A stretch of DNA of 50,532 nucleotides from Herpomyces periplanetae (Eukaryota; Ascomycota; Laboulbeniomycetes; Herpomycetales; Herpomycetaceae). The DNA lies in contig WMKJ01000092.1 of NCBI GenBank assembly GCA_009733715.1, positions 1-50,532 of the forward strand. The letters are read 5' to 3'. Of this stretch, positions 12,026 through 23,200 are shown one piece after another. The translations under genes were made by a program, and so were the position numbers. The notes beneath the pieces are model-generated. The model was not told where the DNA came from, ran no database searches, and was given only the letters and a program-made list of their open reading frames with translations. Every line of letters starts with the position of its first letter. The first letter of the stretch is position 1.

Positions 12026-13348
12026 GATTTAGCAGCTTTGAAAGTAAAGAAATAAATCATTATTAAACGCGTGAAGAAAAGGAGAAGAATGTAAAGAAAT
12101 AGTGTGATTGTGGGGAGGAAAGGTTAGTAAAATTGTCGCGATTTAAATAAATTTACATGAGAAAGTATCACATGACGATCATGATAATAAGGATTTGGGA
12201 GGGACGATTGCTTGGATGGGGAGGTAAGGAGAAGAAATGAAGTAAATAGAAAGGGGAGTAGGATAAATGAACATTGAGGTGGAAACGTTAAAATACAAGA
12301 TAGTTTATGTTTATGTTTGAAGGAAAAAGATAGACAAGATCATTTGAAGATAAAAATTCTTGTAGCTTTTCGCGTTTGCAGCATCTCAGTCGCGTTGGCG
12401 TGTCGAACCGTTCACCGCCACACACCGCCACCACGGAACATCAATCTCCCGTCTCCGTCCCTCCGTGGACACGTGACCCATGCTGTTGTCAACGTGACTT
12501 TAAATTCGGGAATTTCGCTTGTTGCGCACAAAATTTATCTTTCTTTCTTACTTTCATCTTCGCGTTTCACTGTTACTAGCATAGAAATAATCTTGTTCTA
12601 CTTTTAAAGCTTTCATGAAAATGTCGTCTTCATGTTATCAAACCTTTCTCGTTCTATAATTGATTTAACTTGAGTAAATTCATCCTTTGTGCCAACATTT
12701 TCCAAATAAAAAGTATACGTACTCTCGTGAAGTTTCAATCAATTCATTAGTCCTTTTTACCTTTACATTTGATATATCCATTTTCATGTGTGTGTTTCAA
12801 TCTGATGGTTAAACTTTCCCATCAAATCAAAAAGTCAAAACTACTTTGCACTTTTCCTGAAAATTCTCTGCTAAATATACTTCGTAAATGGCAATTTACC
12901 ATTTGTTTAACAGTTAACTCATAGTATTTAGTAACTTACGTCTTCTTTTACCTCCCCCAATTATCGTGTCCGCCAAGTTGAATTCAACGCATTTTCGCTT
13001 GTTTTGCATTAAATTCTTTTCCTATTTCTTGCCTTTATCAATATCGTATGCCTCAAGCGAATCCATTCTACGAGTAACTTGACTCTTTTGCAATTGTATC
13101 TACATTTTAATTCGTACGCTGGACTCATTAAACTCTCTACATTGTTATTTCCGTCAAGTTCACTCAATCATTCCATCCTCTATTCTAACTATTCTCTACT
13201 GAAACCTTTCTTCATCATTCAATTCCATCATCCATCACTCCTGATAACCAACCTCTCCAGCATTCCTGTACCGAAACTTCACCAGCTTCATTTTCCTTCC
13301 CCCGTATCCTCAATACTTTGCTCTTTTCCTTCCTTCACACTCTAAACC
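12026..13348. promoter_or_regulatory. Divergent promoter region with CACGTG
   Basis: About 1.3 kb separates the divergent INO80F-like and ORMDL genes. A relatively GC-rich island (about 12375-12495) contains a CACGTGAC element, with the CACGTG core at 12470-12475, a bHLH (Cbf1-like) site. Pyrimidine-rich sequence precedes the ORMDL start, as is common in fungal promoters. The open frame at 12317-12607 has no recognisable product and I do not call it. Confidence 0.45.
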
Positions 13349-14120
13349 ATGAGCTTATTAACGGAAATTTCTAAGCGCCAGAGATCCGGCAGTTTCGTCT
13401 ATACTGAACCCCCTGAATCGCTAGAGCGCATGAATGATCAAGCTGCTCTTCCCAACTTTAACGCTGAGTGGGTTAATGCTAAGGGTTAGTATCACGGAAT
13501 CTCCTTTACTTCCCTTTTACCTTAATCTTACAATTCTCCAAACTTAACCCCCTGCTTTCCACGTTTACCCACATTCATAACGTTGATTTCACAGCTTCCA
13601 ACAGTCACTGATTCGCCGACACTTCAGGTGCTTGGATGATTCATATCGTTCTCATTGCTTGTCTAAAAATTTTTTTCGATATAATCCCCGGTGTAACCCA
13701 AGAAATATCATGGACTTTAACTAATATATCTTACATGTTTGGATCTTACCTCATGTTCCACTGGGTTCGTGGAATACCATTTGATTTTAACTCCGGCGCA
13801 TACGATAACCTTAACATGTGGGAACAAATTGACAACGGTGACCAATATACCCCTACCAAAAAGTTTCTTCTCATCGTTCCCGTTATATTGTTCCTCACGA
13901 GTACTCATTACACTCACTACGATCTGACCTACTTTACGATTAATTTTCTCGCCACTGTTTCCGTCATAATTCCCAAGTTACCTGCGGTACGTACACACGT
14001 ATACACTGCGTTGATCTACAATGTCTCAATACGTCAATCACTTCCCAAACAAAAACTCATTTACTCAAACTTTTTTAGACTCATCGATTGCGAATCGGTT
14101 CGCCCCATCCTTCAATTTGA
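13349..14120 (+). CDS. orm1: ORMDL family protein (Orm1/Orm2), regulator of serine palmitoyltransferase
   Basis: Three exons, 13349-13484, 13628-13986 and 14079-14120, give 178 aa, the usual length for the family. Introns are 143 bp (GTTAGT...TTCAG) and 92 bp (GTACGT...TTTAG). The protein matches ORMDL throughout: NAEWVNAKGAW, MFHWVRGIPFDF, GAYDNLNMWEQID, YTPTKKFLL, STHYTHYDL and the ending IPKLPATHRLRI. Four hydrophobic segments place it in the ER membrane, where Orm proteins bind and restrain serine palmitoyltransferase, the first step of sphingolipid synthesis. The N-terminal tail holds Ser residues (RQRSGSF) in the region where yeast Orm proteins are phosphorylated to relieve inhibition. 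The final exon codes only 13 residues but supplies the conserved HRLRI end, which supports the splice. Confidence 0.95.
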
Positions 14121-14975
14121 TGGATTCATTTACCAATTGCCCGCTACTTCTCCTTCCGTGCTTTTTTGATCAAATATACTGCCGTATTGGTTAAAAGTAT
14201 TCCATTAGGTCGGGACGGTCCATCAAACCCTGCTGGCTCCGACTTCTTTCACGCTCAATCATCTGCATCACCTATTCCGTCTTTGACCAAACTATGGTAT
14301 GCATATAGGTAAATGCACTCCCATGCGTCCACAATGTTAGTGAATATTCTTTCTCATCTACTCGTGGCCAATTTTCGCGAGTCAGCAACATTAAACGTCA
14401 AGCCATTTATTTCATATGGCATTCCTACTCACGATTTAGTTCGTGCATTATCTCGAGCTTTGCTACGTACATCAATGTGCTCGAGGTGTAGAAGCCCTTG
14501 GATAGCCTCTCCGGTGCTGATTTCGTTTTTCCATTCTCGCTTGCTTACTTTGATGCCGACGTCTACTAAGCTTTAATTTCCAATCCGTGTGTCAACCGTT
14601 ACTTTGAAGTAGCGTGCTTGCACCCCTGATGCATTGTCTTGGGTATTACTAGATCATTCAATCAACCATCATTTTGAAGTATTAGTTCATCAGAGTGAGG
14701 GAAAGACTACATTAGTGAATATTTTGTTCATATCATTCCAAAATCAGGGAGAATCGTGGCATGCCACAAGAGACAATGCTTTTAACAATCACCTTGAGTA
14801 AGGTTGAGCTTGCGCTGGAATTTGCCTGCACAGGTGACAGCATTAACTAAATAGCTGGTTCATCAGGCGTTGAGACAATTTTGCATATTTTCATTGTCTG
14901 TGGACTCGCCTGTCGCGCTGTTTAACCGAGTGAATGAAAATTTTTTACATTGTCCCGTTTGGACAGTTAGCTGCT
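14121..14975. other. Intergenic, convergent 3' region, nothing recognised
   Basis: This 855 bp stretch lies between the 3' ends of the ORMDL gene and the minus-strand transgelin-like gene. An 87-codon ATG frame at 14313-14576 has no recognisable product or splice context. No RNA gene or repeat was identified. Confidence 0.4.
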
Positions 14976-16534
14976 TTATACGGTAAATGAGCTTGCTGGA
15001 GGGGTGTGAGATTTTTCAGCTTCACGGCGCATGCGCTCCTTGCGTTCCTTCAAGTATTGCTTTTCCCTTGCCTTTGCTTCAACTAACAATTTCTCTAACT
15101 CGCGAATACGCTGTAAGCTAGCTGTATCGGTCATTGGCGACTTTGTCGACGACGGGGATGCCGAGGTGGGCGTAGTCGATGTGGAGTGCGTACTGCGAGA
15201 AGAGTTAGGGGAAGATTTGTTTTCCCTAAGATATTCACTTAAGTATTGCCCGCGTAACTTAAGACTGCTGGCCTCCAATCTCTGTTTGGTTTCAAGCTCT
15301 AATTTTTCTTGGGCTTCTTTTTCCTCTCTATACCGTTTCTCTTCAGCAGCAATCCATTGTCGTTCTTGTTCTTGCCATTCCCTTTTCTGGCGTTCGACAA
15401 GTTCTTTTTGCTCTAAGCGAAGCTTTTCAGTCACTTCGGCTAATCGACGCTCCTCTTCACGTTGTTCTTCTTCAATCAAAGCATCACGATCAACTTTTTT
15501 CTGAACATCATCATCTTGCGCCCTCTGGTTTTTGCGTTCCCTATCGATATTAAACTGAGCCAACTTTCGTTCTCTTTCGGCTTGAGAGTTAACACCAAAT
15601 GTCGACGTTATTTGTCGTCGACCTCCAAAGGTGATGCACTGGTTCCCTTGACTTGCACCTCCCATGTAACCTGGAGATATATTTAGTTTAAGTTTGGAGA
15701 ACATAATAAACAGATTGTTATAAACTTGATTTTGACTACTTACCATACTGAGCGAAGTTCCAAGCTGGGTTGATGGAATTTCTGGTACCGACTGGACTTG
15801 ATACGTTGCTTAATGACCCGGATTTCTTTCCGGCTGCTAAGTTTAAAGGGTTTTGATGGCTAGCAGTGTATGAGATGTCTCGACAAGAATGTGATTTGAA
15901 GGAAGCCTTTCCACTAATTGAATTGGCTCTACTAGTACCGCCGTTACTCAAGGGAGGTGGATCGTTGGAAGCAGGACTAAAGGAAGGGAGAGGTAGAGGT
16001 GTTGTAGACTTTGGTCCTATTGTGGTTTTGAAATTTTGTGGATTTAACACATGAGCAACGCGGCTAAAAGCACCAAGACACTGTAAAACTTGTGTGTGAT
16101 CTTTCGATTCGTAAAGGTCTACAGTACAAAATCGGTCGTGATCGGGCAGATTGAATGGCGGTAATTCACAGGCTTGCAGGAAGATTGAAATATTTTCCAT
16201 GTGTACAAAAGGTGTAGTAGATCGTTTAAATTTAACACCTGGTGACGGTAGTATTAAGTTTAACAGTCTAGTAGGCAATATTAGAAATGAATTACTCACG
16301 GGATAGTAGTTGAAAGGTTGTGATGAAGGGGACAGATTGACAAAAACGGGAATAAACTTAGGTTAAAACTTACCTGCAAAGGATTGTACCGTCTTTGAGG
16401 CATTTAAAGAGGTCATCATTCGGAAGGTTTTCCTTGAGTACGGTTTCTATCCATTGGCGAACTTCATTTTCGGTGTATCGAGCAGTCCGTTTATGAGAAG
16501 TGTCCCCGTTATCGGTAGAAATGTTTGAAACCAT
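14976..16534 (-). CDS. Transgelin/calponin-like actin-binding protein with long C-terminal coiled coil
   Basis: Exons 16374-16534, 15744-16267 and 14976-15670 give 459 aa. The junctions are in phase (CTTTGCAG/ACTGTT and TATG/GTTACA) and the introns are 106 and 73 bp. Residues about 15-135 form a single calponin-homology domain (NEVRQWIETVL, DGTILCRLLN, PFVHMENISIFLQAC, DHDRFCTVDLYE). After a Ser/Pro-rich linker comes a calponin-type repeat near residues 215-240 (FAQYGYMGGASQGNQ). The last 200 residues are a highly charged Glu/Lys/Arg/Gln coiled coil. Scp1/transgelin proteins bundle actin filaments through the CH domain and the calponin repeat. At more than twice the usual length of about 200 aa, this version has gained a long helical extension, suggesting dimerisation or binding of a second partner. 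The start is the first ATG before the CH domain. Confidence 0.85.
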
Positions 16535-17619
16535 GATTGTGAGTACTTGAGCAAATATCTTCCGTATAATATTAAAGCGCAAGTACTGTTGAACAAGAAA
16601 AATGAAAGTAAAAGTGTTGAACTTAATTGCTAATGGAGAGGTAAACGTGTATAAATGGGAAGGTGAATGATGATGTATGTGTAAAAGAAGAGAATAAAGG
16701 TAATGAAAGATAAGTTAGATGGGAGATTTGGATGATGGAAATAACTTTGTGAAAGATGAGTGAGATCGTAGATAAAGTTAAAGTACAAGGGAAAAATGTG
16801 AAGTAAAAAGCATGAGGAAATGCACAAGGATGGGAAGATGGGTTGGGGGGTACAAGAGAAAAGAGAAGTTTAATAAAGAGTGTGAAACTGAAGAATAAAT
16901 GAAAGAAGGATTAACGTAAATAGGGTAGAGGTTAGTGAGTATTGAAAACACACGAAAAAGAAGATGTAGAAGAATCAGAGGGAGAAGTAAAAAAGTACAA
17001 AAATAGAATAGTATAGTAGAAGGTAGCACAAAACAAGAAAACGCAGCGCAGTGCAATGCAGCACAATGCAGGACAAGTTTAGTTAGTACAGCGCCGCACA
17101 AGCCCTTCCAAGCAACGATTTTTTTGATCCCAAAAAGATTGTTTATATTTACACTTTCAATACACGAAAACGGTTGCCCAGCAAAGACCAAGTGCACCAA
17201 CGCATGACGTAATTGGAAAAATCAGAATCGCATTCACGCTTCAGCCCTACGGCGATTTAGGAAAGCAAGGAGTCTGGAGTTCCTACTGGATTGGTGTATT
17301 ATACGGGTTATTTGGTTCTTCCGGAGAACGCGTGGGCGGAACATAGTGAGGCGGTGTAAATTGTGGCACAGTAGGGAGGAGGGGGGAAAGGGTTAAATGG
17401 TGTTGATGTTATGTGTAGGTGGATGGATGATTATATGTAGGTAAGTTGGTGTTAAATTTATTTAAAAGGTAATATTATCACTTCATTATTTTACATATTT
17501 TATAAATTGGAGATAATTATGTTCATGAAATGATTCATTCACTTAACTACACATGGTCAGGGTGAAGTTAAGTTTACACAAATTTGATTGGTAAGGTTAA
17601 CATAGTATTAGTAAGTTTA
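16535..17619. other. Intergenic, promoter of the transgelin-like gene
   Basis: This 1.1 kb stretch lies between two tandem minus-strand genes. It holds a purine-rich plus strand and a short degenerate repeat of the type GCAGyrCAATGCA at about 17040-17075. The minus frame 16778-17200 starts without an ATG and is low complexity, so I do not call it. No RNA gene was recognised. Confidence 0.4.
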
Positions 17620-18487
17620 TCAAATTAAATGCTTCGATCTATGGTTTGGTTAGTGTATAACAGGTTATATTGGAGAAGTTGTAGGTTTATTAAAAGAAAT
17701 CACACGTTACCTGAAGTAGGCCCTCAAGTATAATACTTGCCATGCACCTAAACCAACCAAAACACCCATAGTACTTAGGGCAAACCATTTAACACGTTCA
17801 TTAGTACTTTCATTTGTATCGCGAAGTTTTAACTCGCGAGATCGAAGGTAATCCATTTCGTCAACAACTTCTCCGATAATTGCGTCAATTTTGCGAAGCT
17901 CCAGCTCCATAGGTCGCAACTTTTCAGTCGATTGTACCGAGCTCCAATCTTTAGCATCAGCTCCCACGTTAATGTCCAGCTCAACGTATCGATATGGTTT
18001 AGTTGGATCATGATGAAAGTAACCATCAGGAGTCCTTTCCAAATTTTCAAAGCAAACTTCAAAAAATCCGTGAGACAGGGCATTGAAAGCGTAACGATTA
18101 TCGTACACTATATCCTTTGCTTTGGCGTAACTATTGCCCAAGTTATCTCGTATCTATGAGAAAACATTGTTAAAAATTAGAAAATGGTGGGTGTGTGAAG
18201 GGAAAAATAGTGATTGTTTTATGTAAACGAGAAAAGGAGTAAAAAAAGTCACGTACTATCATATTTAAAAATTGACCATCTCCACGCTCACCATCACTCT
18301 TGACAGTGACTACGACCAGTTGGTCTTTCATGACAAAGTTTTGTATACATCTTTCATACTGTTTTGACTCGGGACCCGGATGAGAGCGAATTTCAAATTT
18401 AAGTGCATAGCATTCACTTGCTAGCAAAATAATAAATAGTATGAAATATTTTGTATAGTTAGAAAAAAAGTAATTAAACGTTAACAT
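17620..18487 (-). CDS. erv25: p24-family cargo receptor, Erv25/TMED10 type
   Basis: Exons 18257-18487, 17711-18153 and 17620-17638 give 230 aa. A signal peptide (residues about 1-25) is followed by a GOLD domain with the disulfide Cys pair (YERCIQNF and EVCFENL), an acidic coiled coil with LRPMELELRKI, and one membrane helix (FALSTMGVLVGLGAWQVLYL). The tail LRAYFRSKHLI matches the Erv25 cytosolic tail. p24 proteins cycle between ER and Golgi in COPI and COPII vesicles and help load GPI-anchored cargo. The tail needs the tiny last exon: intron 2 (72 bp, branch CACTAACC, acceptor CATAG) joins TTCAG to ATCGAAG. Without that splice the frame stops right after Arg of YFR and loses KHLI. The start is the ATG at 18487; the frame open further upstream has no earlier ATG. 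Confidence 0.93.
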
Positions 18488-18951
18488 TCTTAGTCGCAAG
18501 AATATATATTATAAGATGAGGGAGAATTTTTGCAGAAACTATATCAAGGAGAATAAAGGATCTAGATAGTTTGGAAGGATTAATCGGGTATATAGAATGA
18601 ATATAGTGTTGGTGAGAAATATACCGATTGAACCATGAAGTAAAGGGAAATAGGTAAATTAACTTTTGCGCTTTAATGACAACACCGACTGTTAAACGAG
18701 AAAAAGCGACAAGACAAAACGCCTGAAAGATGAAGAGAAGTATACGAAAACTTGAATAGATCAGGGGAACATTCCCCAAGCACGAAACGCGCCCCTCACC
18801 CGATATATTAGATGAAAAAAAGTGAAGCAAAACTCGATTTAAATAAAGGGAAGTACAAACTGCCCAAGACAAGCGTAAGATACAAAAGGGTTAAGTTGGA
18901 ATAAACTTTGTTAAATCAATGATTTTAACGTGCTTTGGTTTAGACAATTAT

Positions 18952-19197
18952 CTATATTACCAATAAACTCAAAAACTTTCCCCTCTCCAGCTGCGCCACA
19001 GATCTCGAGATCTGCGCTACCCATATACCCCTAACGGATGTGGCTAATGAAAGGCAGTGCATGTTATAAAAAATGATCAAAAGCAGTGGGAGAAGTAGAG
19101 AAAACTTACCGTATGAATAAAAGCGTAGAAAAGAAGGATATGCAAGATAATTTTGGTGTAGAATTTTAATTGTTAAAAATACATTTTTAGATTTCAT
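18952..19197 (-). CDS. Candidate small mitochondrial protein, two exons
   Basis: Proposed exons are 19110-19197 and 18952-19043, joined across a 66 bp intron with a perfect GTAAGT donor and a TTCATTAG acceptor in matching phase, giving 59 aa. The N-terminus is basic, amphipathic and lacks acidic residues, and ends in RFYS, which resembles a mitochondrial presequence cleavage region. The remainder (SVRGIWVAQISRS) is also basic. I do not recognise it. The product is short, so a further exon after a possible donor at 18960 may exist. It could also be a chance pairing of splice-like signals. Confidence 0.3.
   Translation of the reverse strand: MKSKNVFLTIKILHQNYLAYPSFLRFYSYGKFSLLLPLLLIIFYNMHCLSLATSVRGIWVAQISRSVAQLERGKFLSLLVI
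18999..19014. repeat. 16-bp perfect palindrome
   Basis: CAGATCTCGAGATCTG is a perfect inverted repeat without spacer. It lies inside the proposed second exon of the small mitochondrial candidate. It is flanked by TGCGCC and CGCTAC, which faintly recall tRNA D-arm sequence, but there is no matching T-arm. Confidence 0.6.
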
Positions 19198-20191
19198 TAA
19201 CTTGGCACAGCCACCAAATCAATTCCTATACAATGCCCACGTAGTCATGTGATATGATGTAATCAAATAAGTGTATAGGGGGAGGTATTTGAGAAAATTG
19301 TAGATTAGGGTACAGTTAAAAGATTAATCTGGTAGAATAGATAGTGGAAAGGTGATTTTAAAAGGCCAGTTATAAAGTAATATAAACAATGTCTATGTGT
19401 GTCTACTGATATATTATCTTATATTCTACCTCAACTAATATCATTCCCAATTGTAAATGTATGGTCATCACGTGCAATATGGGACATGTGGGGAGGATAA
19501 AAGTTGCGAAGTGAAAAAAGAAAAATGTATTGGAAAAGAAAAGAAAGGCTTTTAGAGATAGTTCCAAGGTAAAAGTGACCACTAGATTTAAATTTATTTA
19601 ATGATAGCTTGTATAAATTTGACTTCAATATTCTGGTAGCAATCCATTTAAAAGGGTAATTGATAGTTAAAATGACTTGCATAGTTTAGGAATGGAATTA
19701 TTATATTTTACCAAACCAGTATTATTGTCATTTAACGACTAATTATCATTAATAGAACAATATCATTCACATCATACAGATATAGTTTATACTAATCTAT
19801 ACCAGTCTGCACAAATCTTGCACTAGACCTACCCTCGCCCTTGGGGACATTGCATCCATCACCCAAATGTATGATTACATAATAAAAGTAGTATAGGCAA
19901 GATCACTTGGACAATTTTTACATATGATGGAGCATACTTTACTTGACGGAATGAGAAATGTTGATGGATATTGAAAGATTTGTGATTGAAAAAAATTTTA
20001 AAGTTTAATCGATCTATTAATGGAAACAGTCTGGTTTGGGTTAGCTGTATAGATTCGGTCAAAAGGTGTTTTTAGTATTCGTGTAATACGAGACAAGTTT
20101 ACCGTGAACATCAGTCGTGGGGGCTTTTAAACGTGTTATCGATTAATCTAGTTAATCATTGATTCATAAGGGATAATTTTGATAAACAGAA

Positions 20192-20230
20192 ATGTGCATG
20201 GGTTTGGTTTTCAATGGGCCGGAAGCCTAA
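20192..20230 (+). promoter_or_regulatory. Upstream ORF overlapping the vps8 start
   Basis: An ATG at 20192 opens a 12-codon frame (MCMGLVFNGPEA) that ends at 20230, 16 bp past the vps8 ATG at 20214 and in a different frame. If the transcript begins upstream of 20192, ribosomes starting there would bypass the main start and lower vps8 translation. There are two in-frame ATGs in the uORF. Transcript start is unknown. Confidence 0.45.
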
Positions 20231-23200
20231 AAATTATGATTTAAAATTCGAAACGGAAGATTTCTCACTACCCGTTAATGGTAATCTGGGTAGAATTTCG
20301 TCAGATGCACGCGATGAGTTTGCCGTTTCACAGGTTTCGCACTATTCCTCGGAGCCAAACTTGGAAAATTATGTCAAATTGTCAACGGATAATGATGTTG
20401 AGGTTAACGCGGATAATCTTATCAGTCATGTTAGTCTTACCTTTAAGCGACATCCTCATGAAAGTTCAGGTGTTCACTCCAGAATTCCCCATGGTGATAA
20501 CACACGCCAAAGTCGCGATTCATCTTCTACACGGAATTACTCCGATACACAAAATGCTGAACAATCCTTTGAGAATGAATTTATTTCAATTCAGGTATTG
20601 AAATGTTTATGTGGTGGAGTTTTTTTGACAGATTTACTCACGAATTGACTTATTTTTGGATATAGGAAAGTACCAATTCGCGCTTAAATTTTACGAGCGC
20701 TACGTCTCGATGCTCAGCTTCACCTCAATTATCTAGCTCGGCATCTCTTGCAGATCGAAGGATTTCTTCGTTTGGCTCTCGCTATTTCACACCAGTTGGG
20801 GCGGATAATGGAAGAGGGACCCAGTCATCTGCTAGTGTTGTGCACAGTGCTAGACTTGCATCATTATCAACTAGTTCACAGTTTCATCCGTTACGTGAAT
20901 CGATGAAATGGGCTAAATTGCGAAAAATTTCATCTCTACTGTTTTCAGATACGGGTAAACGTGATTATGGGCATGCTACCTGTTTAGTTGTGGCATCGAC
21001 TATTTGTGTTGGAACATCTAGAGGGTTAATTCTTAACTTTGACAAAAGTGAAGCTCTGGTAAACATTATGAGTGGTGGTTGCGGCTTAAGGACGGGTGAA
21101 TACGGTGGTATATCGGCAATTGCTTTATCAGCCGATGGATTGATTGTTGCGGGGGGTTATGAGTCGGGGCACATATTCACATGGGAATTGAGTCGTAGTA
21201 ACAAGTATCTAATGCATATATTACCGGTCAAAGAGAATGGTACAGTCACATCGGGTAATGAAGGACATTTGGTGGGGACGGCGATTATTCACATTGGCTT
21301 CTTGAACCAAAGACACACGGCGCTTGTTTCAGCTGATAGTAAAGGTATGGTATTTTCTCACATCGCTACGAAAGGTCTGGGAGCTATAGCCAGGATGGTT
21401 AAAACATCGAGAATTTTGGGGAAATATTCGAATAGCACAGAGCATAATGGGCGATTTTTACCTATACTGGCATTTGCACCGTTAACGGTTGAAGGGAAAA
21501 CGAATTACATGGATAGTATTGGCTTAACGGCGTTGTTAACACCTAAATTACTGGTGATTTTAACGTTAACACCAAGTCCGGAGACTCAGCTTAAGCGATT
21601 GCGAGGACATCATACTGACAGTGATGAATTGAACTTGGCGGGGAGCTTGTCATGGTTTCCGGTGGGTTACAAGGAGAATGGTAGGAAATATTTAGGTGGC
21701 ATTTGTGAATGCAGCGCAAAATTAGTTTACACTTGGGATAAGGTGGTGGAAATTTTGGAAGTTTGCGTAATAAATTGGCAAAGTGACAAGGGACGTGAAC
21801 TTGTGTTTGAGCGGGTTAGCCATTGGAAGAGTAATGAAGTTATTGTAGCGGCACAGTGGGTGAATAAAGCGGTGATAGCGGTGTTAACGGGTAGTCAAAG
21901 GTTAATTATGCTGGAAGAGAAGCCATTGAGAGTTACGGGTACGTTTGATATGTTGAACAAGCACATTTATCATCGATCGTTATTTCGCTTTCGGGTTCAA
22001 ACAGGGGAAAATGACGAATGGGAAAGGGAAGAGAATAGAGATTCGTTATTTGAAGGGTATTATATGAGTTTACAAGCGTACAGAGGACAATTGTTCTTTT
22101 TGGGATTTAACGAGGTATCATGTGGAGCGTGGTATAATTGGAAAGATTGTTTGGGCAGATTAACGGGGAAGAAGGATTACATTAATGGGATAAAGTTAGG
22201 ACTCGGGTACTATGAAGGGAATGGAGATATACAGACGGTAGGATTACCGCGGGATGATATGAGTCGACAAAGCATGGTAAAGAAGCGATTAATTGAGATT
22301 ATGAGAGAATCATTGACGGATTTGTTAAGGGTGAGTAGGAATTGGGGGGAAGAGGAGTGGAGAGAAAAGCAGGAAAAGGTTGAAAAAGTGATACAAGTTT
22401 ACTTTGAGGCATGTTTAGCACTTGATGAAATGGAGTTTCTTTTTGATGATATATTTGAGATGGTTGAAGAAGGGGGATTTTTACAGGTATATCTGGAGGT
22501 ATTGGAGATATACATTTTAGACAGGATGATTAGTTATATACCAGCGACGGTATCTAAAAGGGTGATTGATTTATACGCAACGGAAGAAAAAGGGAATAGA
22601 CTTGAAAGGATGGTGTGCCGGTTGGACGTGAGATCATTAGACATTGATAAGTTAACGAACAAGTGTAAAAGTTTACACTTATATGATGGATTGGCGTACG
22701 TGTGGGTAAGAGGAATGAATGATGGAGTGACAGCGTTAATTGAGTTTCTCAAGATAGTTGAACGGGTAATGAAGGATAGGAAGAAGAGTAATGGGGAAAC
22801 GTATGCGGAGGAAGCAGAGTATCAGTTTGGGATGAAAATGTTTCCGTTTTTAGCGTATACACTTACGGGTAGATATTATCCCAATGGGGAAGAAATTGGA
22901 ATGAACGAAGCATGGGATATTAAGGTGAAATTATACAAATTTATATTTTCATCGGATTCGAAGGGATGGAGACGGGGAATGAATATTGGAAGCACAGGAT
23001 TGGGGGATCTAGGGGGAGAAGCATATCCGTATTTAAGGCTGATACTTGGATTTGATGCGGGGAGTTTTTTGAAAGTTATGAATGAAGCATTTGAGGATGG
23101 ATTTTTCAATGAGGAAGATGAAGGTATGGAAAGAAATGGGCAGGGTAGAGGGTATGATAAAAATGGAAGAAATGAAGGAATAATATCGAGACAGTATATT

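Larger units (their letters stand above)
18488..20213. other. Intergenic region upstream of erv25 and vps8
   Basis: Apart from the small candidate at 18952-19197, no gene is supported. CACGTG lies at 19469-19474. A minus frame at 19859-20062 starts with ATG and contains a GTAAAG donor-like site, but I could not build a convincing spliced gene from it. The minus frame 18474-18872 has no ATG start and overlaps the erv25 promoter. Confidence 0.4.

Noticed and set aside
12317-12607. 96-codon plus-strand frame in the ORMDL promoter
   Set aside because: No recognisable product; the GC-rich part is better explained as promoter sequence with a CACGTG site.
16778-17200. 140-codon minus-strand frame
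   Set aside because: It begins without an ATG and is Leu/Phe/Ser-rich low complexity from a purine-rich plus strand.
18474-18872. 132-codon minus-strand frame before erv25
   Set aside because: There is no ATG start, no recognisable product, and it runs over the erv25 start codon; it is most likely promoter and 5' UTR.
18985-19035. tRNA-like sequence around the palindrome
   Set aside because: TGGCGCAGCTGG resembles an A box, but no T-arm or 3' acceptor stem follows, and the putative anticodon loop has the wrong size.
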